Source: Streptomyces tubercidicus (lineage in GTDB: Bacteria > Actinomycetota > Actinomycetes > Streptomycetales > Streptomycetaceae). Taken from it: a DNA stretch of 64,000 nt. Each line of letters starts with the position of its first letter. Positions within the stretch are counted from its first letter, which is position 1. The DNA is taken from positions 7,440,001 to 7,504,000 of the forward strand of contig NZ_CP114205.1 in assembly GCF_027497495.1 (NCBI RefSeq), in the 5' to 3' direction. Position numbers and translations under genes: made by a program. Of the stretch, positions 8,838-17,415 are shown one piece after another. A model generated the notes under the pieces. That model was not told where the DNA came from. It was given only the letters and a program-made list of their open reading frames with translations, and did not search any database.

Positions 8838-8883
8838 GCGGGGCGGGGCCGCCGGAGGAGTTGCTCCGGCGGCCCCGCCCCGC
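8838..8883 (+). terminator. Strong terminator after permease
   Basis: Perfect 20-base arms (8838-8857, 8864-8883) with a 6-base loop, 18 bp after the permease stop. Confidence 0.9.
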
Positions 8884-8959
8884 CCACCACCCGTCACCGG
8901 CTCCGCACCGTTCCCGTTCACTCGCCTCCTGACCCCACCAGAAGGGACGAACACCCGGC

Positions 8960-9844
8960 ATGCCTCCCATCGGTAACGCCCCCGATCCCCAGCCCGTCAC
9001 CGGCGAACTCGCCGTCGGCGCGGCCTCGTTGGACGACTGGCACCAGGTGGCCCAATGGGCCGCCGACGAGGAGTGGAACCCCGGACGCGGCGACACCGCC
9101 TGCTTCCACCCCACCGACCCCGACGGTTTCTTCACCGGACGCCGCGCCGGACGGACCGTCTCCGCGGTCTCGGTCGTCAACTACTCCGACGCCTATGCGT
9201 TCCTGGGCTACTACCTCGTCCACCCCGAGCACCGCGGCCAGGGCCTGGGCCTCGCCACCTGGCGTGCCGCCTTCCCGCACGCCGGTGTCCGGACCGTGGG
9301 TCTGGACGCGGTCCCCGCCCAGCAGGACACCTACCGGCGCGCCGGGTTCGCCCCCGCCTACGAGACCATCCGCTACGGCGGACGCCCTCTCCGCCCCGGC
9401 ACCGCCACACCGGACGTCGTCCCCGTCACCCGTGCGCATCTCGACGTGCTCGCCGACTACGACCGGCGCTGCTTCCCCGCCGACCGCCGGGCCTTCGTCA
9501 CCCGCTGGCTGACGGCCCCCGGCCACACCGCCCGCGTCTGTCTGCGGGATGGCGCCATCGCGGGCTACGGCGTGCTCCGTCCGGCCCGCACCGGTCACCG
9601 CATCGGCCCGCTCTTCGCCGACACCACCGCGGCCGCCGAAGCGCTCTTCGACGCCCTCGCGGCGGCCGCCGACCCGGCCGACGACGTCTTCCTCGATGTC
9701 CCCGGCCCCCGGCACGCAGCCCACACCCTGGTCACCTCCCGCGGTCTGACCCCGCGGTCGCACACCGTGCGGATGTACACCGGCCCGGTGCCACCGGCGG
9801 AGCAGGAGCGCACCTTCGCCGTCACCAGCCTCGAACTCGGCTGA
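8960..9844 (+). CDS. GNAT-family N-acetyltransferase
   Basis: 294 residues. The N-terminal half is a GNAT domain with the acetyl-CoA loop HPEHRGQGLGLATW (Q/RxxGxG/A). The C-terminal half (about 150-290) resembles a second degenerate GNAT domain, as in the two-domain YitH-like proteins. It transfers an acetyl group to an unknown amine. ATG 8960; single gene between two terminators, so no operon evidence. Confidence 0.88.
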   Translation: MPPIGNAPDPQPVTGELAVGAASLDDWHQVAQWAADEEWNPGRGDTACFHPTDPDGFFTGRRAGRTVSAVSVVNYSDAYAFLGYYLVHPEHRGQGLGLATWRAAFPHAGVRTVGLDAVPAQQDTYRRAGFAPAYETIRYGGRPLRPGTATPDVVPVTRAHLDVLADYDRRCFPADRRAFVTRWLTAPGHTARVCLRDGAIAGYGVLRPARTGHRIGPLFADTTAAAEALFDALAAAADPADDVFLDVPGPRHAAHTLVTSRGLTPRSHTVRMYTGPVPPAEQERTFAVTSLELG

Positions 9845-9881
9845 GGGCGGCGGCCGGCCGTACGCGGCGACGGCCGGCACC

Positions 9882-9925
9882 GGCTCCCACCCGGCAGTGG
9901 CCGGTGGCCGATGAGGGTGGGAGCC
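9882..9925. terminator. Bidirectional terminator
   Basis: Arms GGCTCCCACCC (9882-9892) and GGGTGGGAGCC (9915-9925) between the convergent acetyltransferase and DinB genes. Confidence 0.75.
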
Positions 9926-9936
9926 CACGGGGTCCG

Positions 9937-10443
9937 TCAGGCGCCGACCGTGCCGTCGATGGCCTCGCGGAGGAGGTCCGCATGGCCGTTGTGGCGGGCG
10001 TACTCATGGATCAGGTGCAGCATCACCACACGCAGGGAGACATCCTCGCCCCAGCGGGGCGAGTAGGCCGTGACATCCAGCGAGGCGACCTCCCGCTCGA
10101 TGCGGCGGGCGTGCTCCACCTCCGTCTGCCAGGCGTCGAACGCCTCAGCGCCGGAGGCCGTGCGCGCGTCGTACGCCACCTGGAAATCGCCCTCGGCCGA
10201 CCAGACGAGCGGGATGTCCTCGCCGTTGATCACCCGGCGGAACCAGGCGCGTTCGACCTCGGCCATATGCCGCACCAGACCGAGCAGCGAGAGCGTGGAC
10301 GGCGGGCTCGACTGCCGCCGGAGGTCCTCGTCGGACAGACCCTCGGTCTTCATGGCGAGGGTGGCCCGGTGGAAGTCGAGATAGGAGCGCAGGGTCTCCC
10401 GCTCGCCCGCGCGCAGCGGCGGGGAGAGGCGTTCGGTGGTCAC
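9937..10443 (-). CDS. DinB / DUF664 family protein
   Basis: 168 residues, a four-helix-bundle protein of the DinB/YfiT superfamily (DUF664, mycothiol-dependent enzyme group). The metal-site histidines appear as LVRHMAEVERAWF and LIHEYARHNGHAD. Members act as thiol-dependent transferases in actinomycetes, where mycothiol replaces glutathione, but the substrate here is unknown. Monocistronic in appearance. Confidence 0.88.
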   Translation of the reverse strand: MTTERLSPPLRAGERETLRSYLDFHRATLAMKTEGLSDEDLRRQSSPPSTLSLLGLVRHMAEVERAWFRRVINGEDIPLVWSAEGDFQVAYDARTASGAEAFDAWQTEVEHARRIEREVASLDVTAYSPRWGEDVSLRVVMLHLIHEYARHNGHADLLREAIDGTVGA

Positions 10444-10772
10444 GGAGGATCCTTTCCGCGGCGCGTCCCCGGCAGGGCGCGGCCGGTGTGGTCACGGTGC
10501 GGAGCGAAGTGATCTTCCCGGGCGCCGCGGGCGGCCGCAAGCGGTTTGTGGGGATGCGGTGTGTGGGGGCGAGGCTCAACTCCGCGCGCCGGACGCCCTG
10601 TGTGGGGGCGAGGCTCAACTCCGCGCGCCCGACGCCCTGTTACGGCGCGGACGGCGATGGCTGCCGTACGGACGCGGACGGGCCCGCGTCCGCGTCGAGG
10701 GCGCCCGGGGCACACCGCACCGGGGAACAGGCCGCCCGCCGTGCGCGCCGCCCGCTGCTCGGACGACGTCGG
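10444..10772. other. Intergenic region with tandem repeat, no supported gene
   Basis: 329 bases, very GC-rich, holding the 39-base tandem duplication at 10561-10638. Short frames on both strands are artefacts of the repeat. No promoter or RNA recognised. Confidence 0.5.
10561..10638. repeat. Two tandem 39-base direct repeats
   Basis: Copies at 10561-10599 and 10600-10638 begin GTGTGGGGGCGAGG and differ at a single base (position 31, G versus C). A shorter degenerate start of a third copy precedes them. Confidence 0.9.
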
Positions 10773-11021
10773 TCAGGGCAGATACCGCTCGATGGCGCCG
10801 GGTCCCTCCTCAGCGATCAGACGCCTGGCCCATTCCAGGCTCGCGGGGGTGGGTTCGCGCCCGGACGCCTTCACCAGGTCCTCCGGGTCGTAGGGCCGCT
10901 CGCTACCGGTGTACAGCTGAGTCGGCCGCCGCTCGGCCGCCTGCTCCCTGCCATTGGTCGTCACAGGGTCCTCCTCTGTCCGCGCCCGCCGGGTCGCCGG
11001 GACCTCGCTTGGTTCCATCAT
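10773..11021 (-). CDS. Small hypothetical protein
   Basis: 82 residues, charged and soluble, ending GREPTPASLEWARRLIAEEG. Start at ATG 11021 (MMEPSEV), preceded by GGAGGGGG; the frame continues to 11072 without a ribosome site. It follows the large phosphatase gene by 65 bp on the same strand. Function not recognised. Confidence 0.6.
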   Translation of the reverse strand: MMEPSEVPATRRARTEEDPVTTNGREQAAERRPTQLYTGSERPYDPEDLVKASGREPTPASLEWARRLIAEEGPGAIERYLP

Positions 11022-11086
11022 GAGACCCCCTCCGAACACCCGCACGATGTGCGCCGGGCCGAACCCGGCCACCGCGCCGCCGGCCG

Positions 11087-13498
11087 TCAGCGGGCCGGCC
11101 GCCGAGCCCCGGGATACCGCGCCGGGAACGCCTGCTCCGTCCAGATCGTCTTGCCGTACGGCGTGTAGCGCGTACCCCAGCGCTGCACCAGCTGCGCGAC
11201 GATGAAGAGCCCGCGGCCGCCCTCGTCGTCACTGGCACTGTGCCGGAGGTGCGGCGAGGTATGGGCGGTGTCCGACACCTCGGTCAGCAGGGTCCGGTCG
11301 CGCAGCAGCCGCAGATGCAGCGGCCCCGCGGCATGCCGTACGGCATTGGTGACCAGCTCGCTGACCACCAGCTCGGTCGCGTAGGACAGCTCCGCCAGGC
11401 CCCACTCCCGCAACTGCCCGGTGGCCAGCTCACGGGCCTTGCCCACCGCGGCCGGCTCCGCGGGCAGCTCCCAGGCCGCCACCTGCCGGGCGTCCAGCTC
11501 GCGGGTGCGCACCAGCAGCAGCGCCGAGTCATCGGTGGCCGGACCGTCCGGCAGCAGCTCGGTCAGCGCATGGTCACACAGGTCGTCCAGCGGACGGCGG
11601 TGCTCGCCCAGCACCCCGGCCAGGATCTCCAGCCCCGCGTCCACGTCCCGGTCACGGCTCTCGACCAGCCCGTTCGTGAACAGGGCCAGCAGACTGCCGA
11701 CCGGCAGCTCGATCTCCAGGGACTCGAACGGCAGGCCCCCCAGGCCAAGCGGCGGGCCCGCCGGGAGGTCCGGGAAGGACACCCCGCCCTCCGGGTCGAC
11801 GACGGCCGGTGGCAGATGCCCGGCCCGCGCCATGGTGCAGCGCCGCGACACCGGGTCGTAGACCGCGTAGAGGCAGGTCACCCCGGTGGCCACATCGTCC
11901 GTGCCGGGATCCGAGCCGATCATGGCCGCCTGCTCCTCCGCGGTCTGTTCCACCAGGTCGTCCAGCCGGCCCAGCAGCTCGTCGGGGGCCAGATCCAGCC
12001 GGGCCAGGGCGCGCACGGTCGTCCGCAGCCGCCCCATGGTCGCCGCCGCCTGGAGGCCGTGGCCCACCACGTCCCCGACGACCAGCCCGACCCGGGTCCC
12101 CGACAGCCCGATGACATCGAACCAGTCGCCGCCGACCCCGCCCCGCTCGTCGCTGGGCAGATAGCGGTGGGCCAGATCGACGGCCGACGGGGCCGCCAGA
12201 TGCTGGGGCAGCAGATTGCGCTGGAGGGTCAGCGCGGCGGTGTGTTCGCGGGTGAAGCGGCGCGCGTTGTCCAGGCACACCGCCGTCCGGGTGACCAGCT
12301 CGTCGGCCAGCTCGATCTCTCCCTTGTCGAAGGCCGGCATCGGGGCGCCGCGGCGGAAGGTGACCAGCCCCATCGGGGTGCCGCCGGCCCGCAGCGGCAC
12401 GACCACGGTGGTCTCGTCGCGCACCATCCCGCCGGAGGACAGGCTGCGGTACTGGAGCGAGCCGGGCGGGTACTCGACCCGGTGCGGGCTGTACGGCGTG
12501 CCGTCCGGCCCCTCCTCGGCGGAGCGCGCGGCGACCCGCACCAGCGTGGGCAGGGTGCCGCCCGCCGGTTCCGGCTCGTCGCCGTTCCGTACGGACTGCA
12601 TCAGATCGACGGTGACTGCGGTCGCGAACTCCGGCACCGCGACCTCGGTGACCTCCCGGGCGGTGACGGTCATATCCAGTGTGGTGCCGATCCGGGCGCC
12701 GGCCTCCACCAGGAGGTTCAGCCGGCGCTGCGCCTGATAGCGGCCGGTGATGTCGAAGGCGTCCTCGCACACCCCGAGCACCTGACCGTCGGCGTCCTGC
12801 AGCCGGTAGTACGAGCAGGACCAGACATGCTCACGCCCCGGGTCGGAGGGCTTCTCACCGACGAAGTGCAGATCCAGGATCGGTTCACCGGTGTCGATGA
12901 CCTGGTGCATCACCGCGTCGAGCGTGCGCGGGTACCCCTCGGTCAGAAACTCGCCGTCCGGATACAGCTCATCGGCGCGGGCACCGAGGAACTCCCGCAG
13001 CGGCAGCCCGACCTCCCGGATATACGCGCTGTTCGCCCAGGTCAGCCGGAGATCGGTGTCATAGATGCCCAGACCCACCGGGGACCGGGTGGCCAGACCG
13101 TGCAGCATCGCCTGACGGGACTCCCACATCCGCTGGGCGTCCAGTTCGCCCGCCACCAGGAGGCGGGCCGGCTGTCGGACGGAACCTTCGGACACCGTGG
13201 CGAGCGGGCAGAGCGTGGCGGCCATCCGCACCAGCCGGCCGTTCCGGTGCCGCAGCGTGAGTTCCCGGCCGCCGCTCAGCGCGTCCTCCGGTGCGGGCCC
13301 GGCCCCTCTGAGAGCGGGCGGAACCAGCATCTCCAGGCGCTGCCCGACGATCTCCTCCGGCAGATAGCCGAGCAGCCGCTGGGCCGCCGGGCTCCAGCCG
13401 ATGATCAGGTCCTGGGCGTCCAGAACCGCGGTGGCCGCCCTGGTGACGTCGAGGGGACCACGGAAGTCGGCGCTCTCCGCCGCGTTCCATGCGTTCAT
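11087..13498 (-). CDS. PAS-PAS-GAF-SpoIIE phosphatase with HATPase domain
   Basis: 803 residues, cytoplasmic. Order: PAS (about 1-120), second PAS (about 145-260, IYDTDLRLTWANSAYIREVG), GAF (about 265-430), SpoIIE/PP2C-type phosphatase (about 445-660, with GGDWFDVIGL and VVGDVVGHG supplying metal-binding aspartates), and a C-terminal HATPase_c anti-sigma kinase-like domain (about 670-800, VVSELVTNAVRHA). Such proteins dephosphorylate anti-sigma antagonists and can phosphorylate them, switching alternative sigma factors in response to a signal sensed by PAS/GAF. ATG 13498 is the first good start in the coding-biased part; the longer frame upstream overlaps the divergent gene. Its sigma target is not in the window. 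Confidence 0.88.
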   Translation of the reverse strand: MNAWNAAESADFRGPLDVTRAATAVLDAQDLIIGWSPAAQRLLGYLPEEIVGQRLEMLVPPALRGAGPAPEDALSGGRELTLRHRNGRLVRMAATLCPLATVSEGSVRQPARLLVAGELDAQRMWESRQAMLHGLATRSPVGLGIYDTDLRLTWANSAYIREVGLPLREFLGARADELYPDGEFLTEGYPRTLDAVMHQVIDTGEPILDLHFVGEKPSDPGREHVWSCSYYRLQDADGQVLGVCEDAFDITGRYQAQRRLNLLVEAGARIGTTLDMTVTAREVTEVAVPEFATAVTVDLMQSVRNGDEPEPAGGTLPTLVRVAARSAEEGPDGTPYSPHRVEYPPGSLQYRSLSSGGMVRDETTVVVPLRAGGTPMGLVTFRRGAPMPAFDKGEIELADELVTRTAVCLDNARRFTREHTAALTLQRNLLPQHLAAPSAVDLAHRYLPSDERGGVGGDWFDVIGLSGTRVGLVVGDVVGHGLQAAATMGRLRTTVRALARLDLAPDELLGRLDDLVEQTAEEQAAMIGSDPGTDDVATGVTCLYAVYDPVSRRCTMARAGHLPPAVVDPEGGVSFPDLPAGPPLGLGGLPFESLEIELPVGSLLALFTNGLVESRDRDVDAGLEILAGVLGEHRRPLDDLCDHALTELLPDGPATDDSALLLVRTRELDARQVAAWELPAEPAAVGKARELATGQLREWGLAELSYATELVVSELVTNAVRHAAGPLHLRLLRDRTLLTEVSDTAHTSPHLRHSASDDEGGRGLFIVAQLVQRWGTRYTPYGKTIWTEQAFPARYPGARRPAR

Positions 13499-13648
13499 GG
13501 CATCAACCCAGCCCGGTTCAATATCTACAGCATCGAGCCTGATCAAGACCGGCACAACCGCGCTGCCGCAGCGGGACGCGCCCTTGGTGCGGCCCCGCTC
13601 CGTCGCTGGCAGAGTGGGAAGGGGCGCTGAGCGACAGGAGGCAGATGT

Positions 13649-14428
13649 ATGTCGGCCCATGGCCCCGTCACCGCGGTACGCGGCGCTCCCTGCTGGGTCA
13701 GTCTGATGGCCCACGATCTGGAAGGCGCCCAGGAGTTCTACACCGCGGTCCTGGGCTGGCGGTTTCGCGCGGGCGGCCTCGGTGAGGAGTTCTCTATCGC
13801 GCTGTCCGACGGCCAGCCGGTCGCCAGCATCGGGGCCCTCGCCCAGAGCTTCCAGGTCGCAGTGGCCTGGACCTCTTATTTCGCGGTGGACAACGCCGAT
13901 GACACCGCGGGCCGGATCCGCGAGCGCGGCGCGACCGTCGCCGTCGGCCCGCTCAAGATCGGCCCCGGGCGCGCCGCCCTCGCCGCCGACCCCGACGGCG
14001 CCACCTTCGGCTTCTGGGAGGGCCAGACCCTGGCCTGGTCAATCGGACAGGGCAATGCGCCCGTCGGTCTCGAACTGCGCACCCGCGACGCCTTCGCCGC
14101 CGCCATCTTCTACGCCGAGGTCTTCGACTGGGCCTCCGGGGAGCCGGGCGGCTGCGATGTCACCTACGAACACGACCAGGTGATCGTCAGCGACGCCACA
14201 CACACCGTCGCCACCCTGCGCGGCGGCGCCGTCGAGTCCGCCCCGGACCCGCGGGTGCGCCCCCTCTGGCACGTCCACTTCCCGGTCCGCGACATCGAGA
14301 AGGTGGCGGCCACCGCGGTGGCCGCCGGGGGAACCGTCACCCCCGTCACCCCGACCGCGGACGGCGAGGGCTGCCAGGCCGTCGTCCGCGACCCCGACGG
14401 CGGGCTGTTCACCGTCACTTCGACCTGA
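13649..14428 (+). CDS. Two-domain glyoxalase-fold (VOC) protein
   Basis: 259 residues made of two vicinal-oxygen-chelate modules (about 10-120 and 135-258), each with the typical start (SLMAHDLEGAQEFYTAVLGW; the second FAAAIFYAEVFDW) and a closing DPDG segment (ADPDGATFGFWEG, RDPDGGLFTV). The family includes the CFP-30B/27-kDa antigen group; enzymatic role unknown. ATG 13649 follows AGGAGGCAG. Divergent from the phosphatase gene. Confidence 0.88.
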   Translation: MSAHGPVTAVRGAPCWVSLMAHDLEGAQEFYTAVLGWRFRAGGLGEEFSIALSDGQPVASIGALAQSFQVAVAWTSYFAVDNADDTAGRIRERGATVAVGPLKIGPGRAALAADPDGATFGFWEGQTLAWSIGQGNAPVGLELRTRDAFAAAIFYAEVFDWASGEPGGCDVTYEHDQVIVSDATHTVATLRGGAVESAPDPRVRPLWHVHFPVRDIEKVAATAVAAGGTVTPVTPTADGEGCQAVVRDPDGGLFTVTST

Positions 14429-14467
14429 CGCCGACGACCGGTCCCCGCACCGGCCCGCCGCCGTCCG

Positions 14468-17251
14468 TCACCGGCCCTTCTCCGCCTCCAGCGGCGGACA
14501 CCACGACGACTGTTTCTGCCCGCCGACCCGGCCGCAGAAGCCCGCCTGGGCGGGCCGGCCCGCACCGTCGATGTGCTGCACGGACAGCAGCTTGTCCAAC
14601 GGGACCTGGCGGTCCACCTCACCACCGAAGCTGATGATCCCGCTCTCCCCGTCGAGCGCCTCGTCCCCGTGGACCCCGCTGATCGCATGCCAGACGGCGG
14701 GCGGCGTCAACGGCATCTGCGCGGCGTCCTCACGCAGTTGCTTGACCGCGTTGATGTACAGCTTGACGGCGTCGAAGCCGAGCGCCGCATGGCCGTCCAG
14801 CGAGGAGCTCGCGACCCGGTCGCACTCCTCCGGGAACAGCCGGCCCAGCTCCGTGTACAGCTCGCTGGTGTCATCGCAGCGCGCCGAGCCCAACGTGAAG
14901 TCCAGGAAGTCGTACGGGATCCCGGGGTACTGCTGGCGGCGTTCCGCGTCGGCGGCCAGCCGGGCCACATCGTCGCCGCCCAGGAGCGTCGGCGGATCCG
15001 AATTACAGGACTCGTTGATGCCGCCGAGCACCGACTCGAAGTCCTCCGAGCGCCCCGCGAAGAACACCACGCCCGGGTAGGAACAGCTCCGCCGGCCGAC
15101 CGTGCCGGGACCGGGGGCGTCCGACGAGGGGTCGGCGCCCGGCGGCGGGGGCGGGGTGAAGGAGGTCTTCTCGACCGTGAACCCGCGGGCACGGAAGCGC
15201 TGGGCGACGTCGTCGCTGAGCGTCCTGCTGTAGGTGTCGCTGGGGTCGGCGGAGCCGATGATCCGGACCTGCCGGGCCGGCTTCTTCCCGTCGTGCCCCA
15301 CCACATGATCGGCGTACGCCGCGGCGACCTCCGCCTCCCGGGTGTTCTGCGGCGACACCTGGAAGTACATGGGGGACTGCCGCACGAGCGAGTCCGCGGA
15401 CAGCGTGGTGGCCACCATCGGCAGCCCCGCCGCGGTCAGCTTCCGGATCGTCCGGTTGGTGGCCTCCCGGCTCTGGTCGAGTCCGGTGACCCCGACGAGG
15501 GACGGATCCTGCTGCTTCAGGCCCTCCAGGATCTCCACCACCCGCGTGCCGAAGCGCATACCCGACCCGGCGTTGGCAGGGAAGAGGCGCAGAATCGGCT
15601 CCGCGGCACCGGTGCTGCGCAGCTGCCGGGACTGTGCGCTCGCCGCGCCCTGCAGCGCCTCGCGCCCGTAGGCGAGCTGCCCGGTGGACTTCCCCGAGAC
15701 GCTGAGCAGCGCCGACAGATGGACGAGGGTGACGAACGGGCGCTCCGGCGCCGCGCGATGGGCCTCCTCGGCGCGGGCGTTCTGCGCGTAGATGGTCCGG
15801 AGGGTCTTGTTGAGCAGCGGATCGGGGGAGTGGAAGGTGAAGCCGTTCCGCGCCACCCCGATGCACTCGCCGGTCTCCGCGGTGCGCAGGGTGTCCGCGT
15901 CGTCCTCGAAACGGTCCAGACCACAGTGCGCCTGCCGGTAGTTGCTCTCCCGGCTCAGCACCAGCCCGCCCGCCCCCAGCAGCGCGACGACGACACCGCA
16001 CGCCGCCACCACCGACACCATCCGGCGCGCCCACAAGGGCGGTTCGGGAATCCGCAGCCGGGCGTCCTGGGCGACCTCCAGCCGCCGCGTCAGCTCATGG
16101 CTCTCATGGGACGGCGGCAGCAGCGGCGGGATGGTGACCGGCAGATACCAGGGCGCGCGGTTACGGGCCCGGCCCTGGTGCAGAAAGGTGTCGCGCCAGC
16201 CGCCGTAGAGCCGGTCGGCCAGCTCCCACAGGGAACTGTGGCCCCAGTCCGCACGGATTCCGGTGCCGTCGGCGGGCGGCTCGGCGCCGCAGCTGATGAC
16301 CAGCAGCGGGTCGAAGGCGCCGGTCTCGTTGCGGACGTCGATGATGGTCTGCAGCAGCGGATAGCCGCAGTTGCCGGCGTTCGCCCCGTCGAGCAGCGCC
16401 ACACAGTACGCGGTGCGCCGGGCCGTACGAGGCCGCCAGATGCGGCGGCGGAACGCGACCCGCAGATCCTCCAGGAAGGCGTTGACCATCAACTTGCGTA
16501 ACTGTTCCGGGTCTTCGACCTGGTGGTGGGGCGCGGTCAGCCGCTCGGCGAACCCGATGAAGGTGCCCGGGTCGCGAGGGGCGAGGTAGGGCTGGTTGAG
16601 CAGCCAGCGGTACTCCCGGCCCAGCCCGCGGCGGATCCGGAACCAGGCGAGCGGAAAGACATGGACCGCGAACAGCCACACCCACCAGGGCACACTGCCG
16701 TCCACCGCCAGCTCGGTCTCCGGGGAACGCAGCAGGCCGAACAGCCGACGGCGCCGGAACTCCCGCTCGCGCAGTCCTTGCAGCAGGGTGTGGTCATTGC
16801 CCTCCAGGCCGCCCGGGTACGGGGCGCCGCCGGCCGCCCCCGCCTGTGTCAGCCAGTTGACCAGGCCGAAGCGGCGGAAGCGGACCCGTCCGTCGCTGCC
16901 GTGCACACTGCGGGCGAAGCCCTGCGCCAGCCGCTCCAGCGTGTGGCGGACCGCCTCGACGGAGTCCGGCGGCGGTGAGCCGGTTTGCAGGTCGTGCAGA
17001 CAGTGCGGTACCCGCCGGGGATCGGCGTGGCTGAGGAAGTAGCTGATGCCCTTGGCGAGTTGGGAGTGGTCGTCCCCGCTCACCAGACAGAGCACCGGCA
17101 GACCTTCACGCCCCTGAGCCACTCCGCGGTGCCGCACCGGCTCGGGACACTCCCGGCGCCGTGGCCTGCGCACCAAGTCGGCTATCAGACGCAGCAGATG
17201 CCCGGCTCCGCGGAAGACGGGGATATTGGAATCGAGTTCGTTCGACGCCAT
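14468..17251 (-). CDS. Membrane-anchored type-I periplasmic-binding-fold protein
   Basis: 927 residues with one clear transmembrane helix at about 411-434 (VSVVAACGVVVALLGAGGL). Residues 1-410 would be cytoplasmic and arginine-rich, with no P-loop that I can see. Residues 435-927 are extracytoplasmic and resemble branched-chain amino-acid ABC receptors (LivJ/PBP type I): VGVTGLDQSREATNRTIRKL, then LPMVATTLSADSL. Start ATG 17251 follows CAGGGG. A lipobox and transporter genes are absent, so it may sense a ligand rather than feed an ABC importer. Many Streptomyces carry such a protein; function unknown. Confidence 0.75.
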   Translation of the reverse strand: MASNELDSNIPVFRGAGHLLRLIADLVRRPRRRECPEPVRHRGVAQGREGLPVLCLVSGDDHSQLAKGISYFLSHADPRRVPHCLHDLQTGSPPPDSVEAVRHTLERLAQGFARSVHGSDGRVRFRRFGLVNWLTQAGAAGGAPYPGGLEGNDHTLLQGLREREFRRRRLFGLLRSPETELAVDGSVPWWVWLFAVHVFPLAWFRIRRGLGREYRWLLNQPYLAPRDPGTFIGFAERLTAPHHQVEDPEQLRKLMVNAFLEDLRVAFRRRIWRPRTARRTAYCVALLDGANAGNCGYPLLQTIIDVRNETGAFDPLLVISCGAEPPADGTGIRADWGHSSLWELADRLYGGWRDTFLHQGRARNRAPWYLPVTIPPLLPPSHESHELTRRLEVAQDARLRIPEPPLWARRMVSVVAACGVVVALLGAGGLVLSRESNYRQAHCGLDRFEDDADTLRTAETGECIGVARNGFTFHSPDPLLNKTLRTIYAQNARAEEAHRAAPERPFVTLVHLSALLSVSGKSTGQLAYGREALQGAASAQSRQLRSTGAAEPILRLFPANAGSGMRFGTRVVEILEGLKQQDPSLVGVTGLDQSREATNRTIRKLTAAGLPMVATTLSADSLVRQSPMYFQVSPQNTREAEVAAAYADHVVGHDGKKPARQVRIIGSADPSDTYSRTLSDDVAQRFRARGFTVEKTSFTPPPPPGADPSSDAPGPGTVGRRSCSYPGVVFFAGRSEDFESVLGGINESCNSDPPTLLGGDDVARLAADAERRQQYPGIPYDFLDFTLGSARCDDTSELYTELGRLFPEECDRVASSSLDGHAALGFDAVKLYINAVKQLREDAAQMPLTPPAVWHAISGVHGDEALDGESGIISFGGEVDRQVPLDKLLSVQHIDGAGRPAQAGFCGRVGGQKQSSWCPPLEAEKGR

Positions 17252-17351
17252 GACGCCCCTGAGAAAAGGGTCGGAGTAGGGCCGGTATTCTGACACCGCC
17301 CCGCAGGCGGTCGCTATGGTTCCGCCACACTCCGGGCCCCGTACATCGCTC

Positions 17352-17394
17352 ACCGGCCCCGCTCCCCTTCGTCGTGGAGGGGAGCGGGGCCGGT
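17352..17394 (-). terminator. Terminator after protease gene
   Basis: Perfect 17-base arms (17352-17368, 17378-17394), 9-base loop, 21 bp past the protease stop. Confidence 0.88.
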
Positions 17395-17415
17395 CGCGCA
17401 GCTGCTGGCCGTCCG

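Noticed and set aside
9055..10512. Open frame of 485 codons overlapping the acetyltransferase gene in another frame
   Set aside because: Arg/Pro-rich shadow of the GNAT gene, extending through a terminator and an antisense gene.
10561..10638. Repeat pair considered as a CRISPR fragment
   Set aside because: Units are directly adjacent with no spacer and no cas genes are present.
11240..13630. Open frame of 796 codons on the plus strand opposite the phosphatase gene
   Set aside because: It mirrors the high-GC codon bias of the real gene on the other strand; the protein is Arg/Gln/Gly-rich low complexity with no domain, while the minus strand gives PAS, GAF, SpoIIE and HATPase motifs.
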